Assembly (NCBI GenBank): GCA_027451425.1
Contig: DAIDJH010000016.1
Coordinates: 1-13,085 of the forward strand
Direction of reading: 5' to 3'
Source of the DNA: Bdellovibrionales bacterium
GTDB lineage: Bacteria; Bdellovibrionota; Bdellovibrionia; Bdellovibrionales; UBA1609
DNA: 13,085 nt
Shown here: positions 7,271 through 13,085 of the stretch, in pieces
How the letters are laid out: every line of letters starts with the position of its first letter
Numbering within the stretch: the stretch's first letter is position 1
Made by a program: the position numbers and the translations under genes
Notes under the pieces: model-generated
What the model was told of the DNA's origin: nothing
Database searches by the model: none
What the model saw: the letters and a program-made list of their open reading frames with translations, nothing else

Positions 7271-8926
7271 CTAATTATAGGTGGGCGCCTTATCTTCAGA
7301 GCGACGTAAATAAAGCGTCCACTGGTCATCGCTAGCGGCAATTTTGAAATCGCGTTCAAGTGTCGGGCCGTAGAGTTTTTGAATGGTCGCAAGAGCAATG
7401 ACAAATCCAGAGCCGAAAAGCTTTGGCAATAAAACTGCGTCTGCACCGCCAAAAACGATTGCGGGTTTCGGAAAGTAGGTTTTATTAAATACAATTCCAT
7501 AATCCCAAAAAATTGGCGAACCGGGCGCCGGGGGCCATCGCATCGCAAATGAATACGGATCGGTAAAGTCAAAAGTTAATACACGCGAATTCGGAGGCAC
7601 CTTAGCTTTCAAAATTCTTACAGCATCGTTAACCTTGCCAACGTACCCTTTCGGCAGGTGCGGGTCACCGCCATCGCCGATTACAATCATGTTTTTTAGA
7701 GGTAAAGATGAAAATCTCGGCAGTTCTTTATCTAAGCGCAATATCCGCGTATTTTTGAAAGCAAATATAAACCCACGTACATCTCGTATTTCTTTTGTAC
7801 CCAAACAGAAAAAGAGAATTGCAAGCAATGGATAGCGCAGTACCCGGGCCGAGGAACCAGGCCAATATCTATGCAAAAACATTGGCAACAACTCCACAAG
7901 TTCTGCGAATAAGTAAATGGCGCAAAAGCAATCAAACGGCACTTCAGGAAACTGCCTTACGGGGGGGCTCGTCACGAACAAAAAGCCGCATGTTCCGACC
8001 AGAACGACCGACGTTGCCGTAAAATCTAAAAGTACCCGCCGCCAATTCGGGCTATTTTTAATTAGCGAATTTAATCCAGCAGCAAGAATAATCAATGAAA
8101 ACAAACGCCAAAAATAACCGAGTACGGTGCGCATTGACATTAATGTACGAGACCGCACATGGCCCGCCATCGAATAATCGGCAATCACACTTAACGGATT
8201 CGTATGCGAAAATACTAATACAGCTATTGCTACAACAAGTGCCCCAATTGCTATCTTGAGAACATCTTTGACGCCCGCCCTGCGCTTAATCACCGCAAGC
8301 ACCACAATTGGCACTGCCGCAAAAGCGTAGCTAATCTTCAAAAACGCCAACATTCCAACAATGAGCCCCGCAAGCAAACGCTGAAAACTTCGAAATTTGG
8401 CCTGGGCGCCCCCCCTCCTTGCCCTATCCCCCAACAGCACGGCGAGCGCAACGATACCAATTAATGCCATTCCATAATGGTCGAAAGAGATAGCATAAGA
8501 AATGCCCGTTGATGGGAAACCAATGTGTCTCGGCGTGCACGCAATGAGTCCAGCTATGACAATTGTAATTGCTAATAGGGAATTGGAAACGCGTCGGTAA
8601 AGTACAAGATAGGAAAATGCCGTGACAGTTATAAGCCAAAGCGCTGATGAAAATGCGAGCACATTTGCAGTTGCACCGAATAGCCGAATCCCTATTGCTG
8701 GAAAGACAAAATTAAGAATGCCGAGGGGAGAATAGAAATCCCGGCTAGGTACATAGCCATGTAGCAGCTTCCATGCACCAGTCAGCGGCATAAAGGCATC
8801 GTGACCAAAAAGTGTCTGAGCAAAAATGCCGAATTGAAAAATATGAATTGCAAGAGAGACATTTATTGCAATTGCGATGAAGGGTAAAAAATCTCCCGCA
8901 CATAGCATTCTTGTCAGACGTGACAC
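7271..8926 (-). CDS. GT-C-like polytopic membrane glycosyltransferase
   Basis: A 551-residue inner-membrane protein with roughly ten to eleven hydrophobic segments between 12 and 378, followed by a soluble C-terminal domain (about 395-551) of likely periplasmic location. The loop after the first membrane segment, GHDAFMPLTGAWKLLHGYVP to SPLG (41-69), matches the layout of lipid-phosphate-sugar-using GT-C enzymes: an acidic residue (Asp43) in the first periplasmic loop, then the LLHGYVPSRDFYSPLG pattern with Asp63. It would transfer a sugar from a polyprenyl-phosphate donor to a glycan or lipid on the periplasmic face. Donor and acceptor are unknown, and a flippase or polymerase role cannot be excluded. 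The GTG start at 8926 has GAGGT 8 nt upstream, embedded in the last codons and stop of the preceding gene, so the two are probably translationally coupled (6-nt gap). Composition is more AT-rich than in dusB. Confidence 0.75.
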   Translation of the reverse strand: MSRLTRMLCAGDFLPFIAIAINVSLAIHIFQFGIFAQTLFGHDAFMPLTGAWKLLHGYVPSRDFYSPLGILNFVFPAIGIRLFGATANVLAFSSALWLITVTAFSYLVLYRRVSNSLLAITIVIAGLIACTPRHIGFPSTGISYAISFDHYGMALIGIVALAVLLGDRARRGGAQAKFRSFQRLLAGLIVGMLAFLKISYAFAAVPIVVLAVIKRRAGVKDVLKIAIGALVVAIAVLVFSHTNPLSVIADYSMAGHVRSRTLMSMRTVLGYFWRLFSLIILAAGLNSLIKNSPNWRRVLLDFTATSVVLVGTCGFLFVTSPPVRQFPEVPFDCFCAIYLFAELVELLPMFLHRYWPGSSARVLRYPLLAILFFCLGTKEIRDVRGFIFAFKNTRILRLDKELPRFSSLPLKNMIVIGDGGDPHLPKGYVGKVNDAVRILKAKVPPNSRVLTFDFTDPYSFAMRWPPAPGSPIFWDYGIVFNKTYFPKPAIVFGGADAVLLPKLFGSGFVIALATIQKLYGPTLERDFKIAASDDQWTLYLRRSEDKAPTYN

Positions 8927-8932
8927 TGCGTA

Positions 8933-9526
8933 TTACCTCGACCTGCTTTTCGCACCGTTTATCGGGATAACGTAACGAGGATCTGTATTAAATAGTCCAA
9001 CAAGCCCGCGGTAAATTTTATAAGTCATCATCCCATTATGGGTTAGGTGATAACTATTGCCTTCGTATGATATATTTCCTGTAACAATTTGCTCGTGTAG
9101 CCGCTTGCCGACAGCATCATTTCGCTCGATAAACCCTCGATAAAACCAGTCTTCAATTTGTGGCTTGGTCGCACCGTTGCTCCCAGCCGCCTCAACTGAA
9201 CTTAAGATATAAAGTGAAATTGATCGATCTAAGAGAGATGGGATTGTTATAATGAATGCATACCCTAAAAGAGCGAATATCAAAATGGCCAGCGGGATTC
9301 GCCCAGCATGCCAACTGCTCGGCGAACTGCCTCTTCGAGTCACAAAAACCACCCAGATGAGCACGTAAAAAAATACGGTAAAGCCCAAGCAGATTAGACC
9401 ATCATAAAAAACAATGCGCGCGTCTATAATGTGTCGATCGGCTATATATAGAAACAAAAACCCCGTAAAAAGCAGCAAGGCTGAAATACCGGTTTTCAAC
9501 ACTTCGATAAAGCCGGCTTTCAACAT
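8933..9526 (-). CDS. Three-TM protein with winged-helix-like tail
   Basis: I do not recognise a named family. The 197-residue product has three hydrophobic segments (about 12-29, 41-63, 77-97) and a soluble tail (99-197). The tail reads like a winged helix: SISLYILSSVEAAG (102-115), GATKPQIEDWFYRG (118-131), a third helix NDAVGKRLHEQIVTG (136-150) and a beta-hairpin wing with LTHNG (161-165), as in PadR/MarR-like folds. By the positive-inside rule (Lys3, Lys11 and the Arg-rich loop 64-76 inside) the tail would be periplasmic, which argues against DNA binding and for a partner role to the adjacent GT-C protein. ATG 9526 is chosen for GAGG 7 nt upstream; a TTG at 9541 is a poorer start. It is the first gene after a 97-nt gap, coupled to the GT-C gene downstream. 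The fold call is by eye. Confidence 0.68.
   Translation of the reverse strand: MLKAGFIEVLKTGISALLLFTGFLFLYIADRHIIDARIVFYDGLICLGFTVFFYVLIWVVFVTRRGSSPSSWHAGRIPLAILIFALLGYAFIITIPSLLDRSISLYILSSVEAAGSNGATKPQIEDWFYRGFIERNDAVGKRLHEQIVTGNISYEGNSYHLTHNGMMTYKIYRGLVGLFNTDPRYVIPINGAKSRSR
8935..8939 (-). promoter_or_regulatory. Ribosome binding site of the GT-C gene
   Basis: GAGGT on the minus strand, 8 nt before GTG 8926. It overlaps the final Arg codon and TAA stop of the upstream small membrane protein, which selects GTG 8926 over the in-frame ATG at 8908 and suggests translational coupling. Confidence 0.65.
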
Positions 9527-9533
9527 TAATCCG

Positions 9534-9537
9534 CCTC
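9534..9537 (-). promoter_or_regulatory. Ribosome binding site of the small membrane protein
   Basis: GAGG on the minus strand, 7 nt before ATG 9526. It decides for this ATG over the in-frame TTG at 9541. Confidence 0.6.
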
Positions 9538-9567
9538 GCAAAACTTAATAATTCTCGGGTTTATCAC

Positions 9568-9596
9568 TGATTAACATCAGGCCTGTACTCTGTCAA
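9568..9596 (-). promoter_or_regulatory. Candidate promoter of the membrane protein/GT-C pair
   Basis: In the 97-nt gap between the glycosyltransferase stop and ATG 9526, the minus strand has a perfect TTGACA (plus 9591-9596), a 17-nt spacer ending in TGT (extended -10 element) and TAATCA (plus 9568-9573), a poor -10 hexamer. Small dyads overlap the -10 (TGAT-TAAC-ATCA at 9568-9579), which could be an operator. It would let the last two genes be expressed separately from the upstream operon. No U-tract terminator is visible in the gap. Confidence 0.35.
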
Positions 9597-9638
9597 AAAC
9601 AGAAATCCTATGTGAATTTGTTTATGGCCATTCTATTT

Positions 9639-10808
9639 TTAAACTCTCGAAATATTGGGCCGGGCTTGAACAGTAACTTTACCCGTTTCGTTTTGCCATC
9701 TGAATGAAACTTCGTTGCTTAATCTTTGCAGAAATTCACGGCGCCCGTATCGACTAATTAGTGCTCGGCACATAAGTTTGCTGGTCGACCAAATTCCATT
9801 ACTTCTGCAATAGACCATAAGCGCCTGAATGCCCAAACGCATTTTTGTTTTCTTGGGCAATACAGATAACGGATACCGATCAAGCCGAATCGCATTTTTG
9901 TACTCCACCAGCGAGGCTCGTGATTGAGAAATTTCAATAAACTTATCGAGTTGCTGCCAAAATTTATCAAATTTGGCGATATAGTTTTCGCGATAGGCTT
10001 TAACTCCGGCCCGAGCCAAATCTATCGAATCGGCGTCTGCTGAAAAGCTTATCCCATTTGTTGTAAGTTCGGTTTCGGCAATTTGTCTTTTGAAATGCTC
10101 ATTTTTAAACATAACAACCGGGCACCCGCATAGAACGGCCTCAAGAGCAATGGCGGAGTTCTCGTAACAATACAAAACCTCAGATGTTTGAAGAATATGA
10201 ATGATTTGCTTTAGCGACTGAGAATCGGGCCGGTCTCGCGTTATTTCTATAAATTCGCCACTCACACCAAAATATTCGCCACGATGATAGTTGCGATACT
10301 TACCCGCATAAACCGCAACGCCTTTTCGAATTGTGCCAGAAGCCGGCGGTTTAAAAATTCTGGGATCTGAAATGGGGATAAATAAACAAAATCCTTCTTC
10401 ATTTGGACCTTTCAGATCTTCGGAGTAGTAAATGAGCTGCTCTGTGCTATCAAAACTTGTGGGCCCACCCAAGTGACCAGGATAATTTAATATATAGCGA
10501 ACGACGTCCGGCGCCGCCAAGGGATTGCCGTGAATCGTCTCCGGGTAAACAACAATTGGTGTGCGCCCTTCGGAAAAATGCAAATTCACAATCCTCGAAT
10601 CTAAAATAGGCAAATTAAATGCCGGATGTGTCGCGGGCAGTTCTCTTGGCTTTAAGCTCGTTACAATGTAGGTCTCGTAACCTCTTGAGCGCAGCGCTCG
10701 CGCCAACACATGAAGTGTTCGAACTCCAGCTGACATGCGGGTGTACGGAGGCGCTACGATGTAATACGGGTTTGAAATTGGCGGCAATAGCGCGTCAATG
10801 GAGCTCAT
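9639..10808 (-). CDS. Predicted GT-B glycosyltransferase
   Basis: A 389-residue soluble protein resembling GT-B glycosyltransferases of surface-polysaccharide loci. The first Rossmann-like half has YYIVAPPYTRMSAGVRTLHV (15-34) and a following helix, matching the acceptor-domain start in which a glycine-containing loop precedes a long helix. The second half has VAVYAGK (164-170) and the donor-site segment CYENSAIALEAVLCGCPVV (214-232), a variant of the acidic E-x(6-7)-E motif (Glu216, Glu223) with the usual GxPVV strand. The C-terminal 100 residues are basic and helical, suited to membrane contact. It does not look like a standard GT4, and donor and acceptor are unknown. ATG 10808 overlaps the HAD stop by 4 bp (ATGA) and has AGGT 8 nt upstream, so it is tightly coupled to the HAD and ThDP genes. 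Confidence 0.75.
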   Translation of the reverse strand: MSSIDALLPPISNPYYIVAPPYTRMSAGVRTLHVLARALRSRGYETYIVTSLKPRELPATHPAFNLPILDSRIVNLHFSEGRTPIVVYPETIHGNPLAAPDVVRYILNYPGHLGGPTSFDSTEQLIYYSEDLKGPNEEGFCLFIPISDPRIFKPPASGTIRKGVAVYAGKYRNYHRGEYFGVSGEFIEITRDRPDSQSLKQIIHILQTSEVLYCYENSAIALEAVLCGCPVVMFKNEHFKRQIAETELTTNGISFSADADSIDLARAGVKAYRENYIAKFDKFWQQLDKFIEISQSRASLVEYKNAIRLDRYPLSVLPKKTKMRLGIQALMVYCRSNGIWSTSKLMCRALISRYGRREFLQRLSNEVSFRWQNETGKVTVQARPNISRV

Positions 10809-11464
10809 TCTGCCCGACCTGCTATAAAGTTCTCAATCACATTGGGTAGGTCTTGAGGTCGCTCACAAAATACTTTGACGCCGGCATCCGCAAGTTCCGA
10901 ACGCAAACCATACCCCCAAAGCACGCCAATGCAGGGGACGTGATGCATTCGCGCGCCAATTGCGTCATATTTAGTATCCCCAACCATAATTGTCTGTTCA
11001 GGTTCAAGATTTTCGACATTTATGGCATGAGCGATTATATCTTCTTTCTTCGCACGCGCTCCGTCGAGCTGGGCCCCGTATACTTTTTCAAAAAATGGAC
11101 TCAAGTTAAATTTATTTATTATCCGCTCGGCAAATGGCTGGGGCTTGGACGTTGCGACAAAGAGTCTGCGATCCTTCTTTCGCACGCAAGATAGTGCGTC
11201 AACGACACCTCGATAGATGATATTTTCAAAAAGACCAACTTCAGCATACCGCGATCTAAACAATTGAACCGCTTGGTTAGTTTTTCCGTTGTCGTTATTA
11301 AATAATCGCAAAAAACTTTCTTCGATGGGCGGGCCGATGAACGAATTGAATTCGCTCGTGGCTGGTACTTCCAGCCCCATGTTTTCCAAAGCATAAGTAA
11401 TACAACCCACTATGCCCCGTTTAGGATCAGTAAGCGTACCGTCTAAATCGAAAAGAATCGTCAC
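10805..11464 (-). CDS. HAD phosphatase, phosphoglycolate phosphatase-like
   Basis: Cytoplasmic HAD-superfamily (subfamily IA) hydrolase of 219 residues, a normal length. Motif I is FDLDGT (5-10) with nucleophile Asp6 and acid/base Asp8; motif II is VATSKP (103-108); Lys140 is a likely motif III residue; motif IV is GDTKYD (162-167) with Mg-binding Asp163 and Asp167. The alpha-helical cap occupies about 15-85. The end, GVLWGYG (180-186), is usual for Gph/YjjG-like phosphatases. Substrate unknown; in this operon a sugar phosphate is a reasonable guess. The chosen GTG 11464 places motif I five residues from the N-terminus as in relatives, and has AAGGTGG (plus 11474-11480) 9 nt upstream, within the end of the ThDP gene; the frame opens further to a TTG at 11512, which would be unlikely. 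The gap to the ThDP stop is 4 nt and it overlaps the downstream GT by 4 bp. Confidence 0.87.
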   Translation of the reverse strand: MTILFDLDGTLTDPKRGIVGCITYALENMGLEVPATSEFNSFIGPPIEESFLRLFNNDNGKTNQAVQLFRSRYAEVGLFENIIYRGVVDALSCVRKKDRRLFVATSKPQPFAERIINKFNLSPFFEKVYGAQLDGARAKKEDIIAHAINVENLEPEQTIMVGDTKYDAIGARMHHVPCIGVLWGYGLRSELADAGVKVFCERPQDLPNVIENFIAGRAE

Positions 11465-11468
11465 AAGA

Positions 11469-13085
11469 TTAGTCCACCTTGTTATCAATCGATTCCGCGC
11501 AAAGTGGCACAATCATATTAGCTCTCAAATCGTCTCTAGAAAGAAATGGCGCCATATCTTCGAGCGGTGCTGTCACCATCCGCCCGTCGGGCAACTTTCT
11601 CGATGAAAGTTTCGGCGCGAATTGTTGATTTAGGTCAAGGCTGATCTCGCAGAGTGTCGGAACTTTCGCGGTAAGCACGCTCTGAATGGTCCCTCGAAGC
11701 TCATTATGGTTGGCTGCCCGTAGATATGCGAAGCCAAAAGCGGCGGCGATTTTTTGAAAGCTTGGAAAGCTGAGTTTGCTCTCCTCACCACATCCCACAA
11801 TATTATCAGGAAAGTAATTACGCTGAGTTTGCCTAATCGAATGATAGCCTTGATTGTTTAGAACGAAGATATGAATCGGCAGACGGTTTGTTATAATCGT
11901 CTGAAGCTCCTGCAAATTCATCATTATGCTACCATCACCGGCTATGCATATAACCCAGTCCTTTGCGCGCAAACCAACAGCTGCCCCCACGGCTGCGGGT
12001 AGGTCATAGCCCATAGATGCGCACCCGGCGTTCGTGTAAAAACGCTGTCCCTTTTTGAGGTACGCCGCCTGAAAAGCCACAACTGATGCCGTGCCATCTC
12101 CCGCGACTACAACTTGATTCTCGGGCAGTTGCTGAAAAAGCTCGTCGGCAAATACGTATGGATTTATCGCCTTAGTGTTTCGATATTCGGGCAGAACCAC
12201 GGGATAGCGGTCCTGACGCACCTTGCACCACCTCAAATAGGACTCGTGTTTATTCTGCGCGCTAGCCTCGAACGGAATTGACTTCATCACACGAAAAAAT
12301 GATTGCAACGAGGCATGTATTGGTAAATCTATTTTTAGTGTGGGTTTTCGCAGTTCAGCCTCATCGATATCTACCATAACTTTGTAGGCATCGCGCGCAA
12401 ACGAACCCCAGTTGAAGCTGATCTGACGAATCGCCAGTCGACAACCAAGGATTAACAAAAAATCAGAGTTTTGGACGGCAAAATTACCTGGCCGATCACC
12501 AACCGCACCAGGCCGGCCCACGTAAAGACGATGGTCATTCCATAAAAGATCGTGTGCATTCCATGCTGTTGCAACAGGGATCCCAAGACGCTCGGCAAAT
12601 TGCAAAAATTCAGTCTCTTGCTTTGAAACACGAACGCCGGTCCCCACCAAAATAACTGGTCGCTCGGCTTGATTAAGTCTTTCCAAAATCAGCTCGCAGC
12701 TTTTCTTGAGCGCCCCGTCATCGGGCAGTTGCGGAATACTTTCGTCATTTTTTTGATCGTAGACTTTCTGCGAATCGGGGTCGATGCTCGCCGCCTGCAC
12801 ATCGATCGGAATGTCTAACCACACCGGCCCAGGTCTACCAGCTGTACAAAGATGCCACGCCTTCTCCATATGATATCGGATTTCCGCAGGATCTTCTACC
12901 GTTACTGCATACTTGGTAATTGTCGCCGCCATTTTGGTGATATCGACTTCCTGGTCGCCAAGCTGGCGAAGCGGAAGATTAGTTCGATGAACAAGAGTCT
13001 CACGTTTCGCTTGGCCTGAAACAATAAACATCGGGATGGAATCGACATATGCCCCAAATACGCCGTTTAATGCGTTAATTCCGCC
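11469..13085 (-). CDS. Acetolactate-synthase-like ThDP enzyme, 5' end missing
   Basis: Thiamine-diphosphate enzyme of the acetolactate synthase superfamily; 538 residues visible, frame open to the window edge. The first visible residues (GGINALNGVFGAYVDSIP) are the mid-PYR-domain consensus, so roughly 80-90 residues, including the catalytic Glu, lie outside; the in-frame ATG at 13031 is internal, not a start. A middle domain runs from about 130 to 270 (VILVGTGVRVS at 144-154, DFLLILGCRLAIRQ at 208-221). The C-terminal ThDP domain has NAGCASMGYDLPAAVGAAVG (352-371) and GDGS (383-386) to NN (410-411), the Mg-ThDP motif. The extended end with LPDGRMVTAPLEDMAPFLSR is like ALS paralogues in O-antigen loci rather than IlvB. 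Such enzymes (YerE of yersiniose synthesis) add a two-carbon unit to a keto-sugar; ordinary acetolactate synthesis cannot be excluded. It is followed by the HAD gene after 4 nt. Confidence 0.88.
   Translation of the reverse strand, partial: GGINALNGVFGAYVDSIPMFIVSGQAKRETLVHRTNLPLRQLGDQEVDITKMAATITKYAVTVEDPAEIRYHMEKAWHLCTAGRPGPVWLDIPIDVQAASIDPDSQKVYDQKNDESIPQLPDDGALKKSCELILERLNQAERPVILVGTGVRVSKQETEFLQFAERLGIPVATAWNAHDLLWNDHRLYVGRPGAVGDRPGNFAVQNSDFLLILGCRLAIRQISFNWGSFARDAYKVMVDIDEAELRKPTLKIDLPIHASLQSFFRVMKSIPFEASAQNKHESYLRWCKVRQDRYPVVLPEYRNTKAINPYVFADELFQQLPENQVVVAGDGTASVVAFQAAYLKKGQRFYTNAGCASMGYDLPAAVGAAVGLRAKDWVICIAGDGSIMMNLQELQTIITNRLPIHIFVLNNQGYHSIRQTQRNYFPDNIVGCGEESKLSFPSFQKIAAAFGFAYLRAANHNELRGTIQSVLTAKVPTLCEISLDLNQQFAPKLSSRKLPDGRMVTAPLEDMAPFLSRDDLRANMIVPLCAESIDNKVD

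Noticed and set aside
7263..7276. AATTA-CGGC-TAATT hairpin between the convergent epimerase and GT-C genes as a terminator
   Set aside because: The stem is five A/T pairs with no T-run, too weak to call.
11469..13031. Complete ThDP enzyme starting at ATG 13031
   Set aside because: The frame stays open to the window edge, and the upstream codons give the conserved GGINALNGVFGAYVDSIP segment, so the gene is cut by the window.

Overview
This window looks like a chromosomal stretch from a Gram-negative, probably proteobacterial or 'deltaproteobacterium-like' organism of medium GC content. The reasons are a GT51 transglycosylase with an N-terminal membrane anchor, DusB-type tRNA modification and a cluster of cell-surface sugar genes. 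No gene here fixes the phylum, so that placement is a guess. Most of the window is devoted to building and exporting a surface polysaccharide or glycolipid, next to a housekeeping tRNA/dus unit. I see no mobile element, CRISPR array or phage gene.

Layout, left to right. (i) 1-184: a very GC-rich leader (about 73% GC in 1-108) with a plausible stable-RNA promoter, then tRNA-Phe(GAA), whose two acceptor strands do not pair well. (ii) 202-1248 (+): dusB-type tRNA-dihydrouridine synthase, 17 nt after the tRNA CCA end. (iii) 1283-3072 (-): a two-gene operon, an extended SDR (sugar epimerase or reductase-like) whose stop overlaps the GTG start of mtgA by 4 bp, with a candidate promoter at 3121-3149. 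(iv) 3205-7257 (+): a two-domain glycosyltransferase (GT2 then GT4-like), a small soluble protein with six 11-residue repeats encoded by 33-bp tandem repeats, and a second NAD-dependent nucleotide-sugar epimerase/dehydratase. (v) 7271-13085 (-): a leftward run entering from beyond the right edge: an acetolactate-synthase-like ThDP enzyme (5' end cut off by the window), a HAD phosphatase, a GT-B-like glycosyltransferase, then after a 97-nt gap with a candidate promoter a small three-TM protein with a winged-helix-like tail and a large GT-C-like membrane protein.

How the genes may work together (inference): the SDRs and the ThDP enzyme would prepare unusual, possibly branched-chain nucleotide sugars; the HAD protein could remove a phosphate from a sugar-phosphate intermediate; the cytoplasmic glycosyltransferases would assemble the glycan; and the GT-C-like protein with its small membrane partner would add a sugar on the periplasmic face. 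The most unusual items are the membrane protein/GT-C pair, the 11-mer repeat protein and the mispaired tRNA-Phe.
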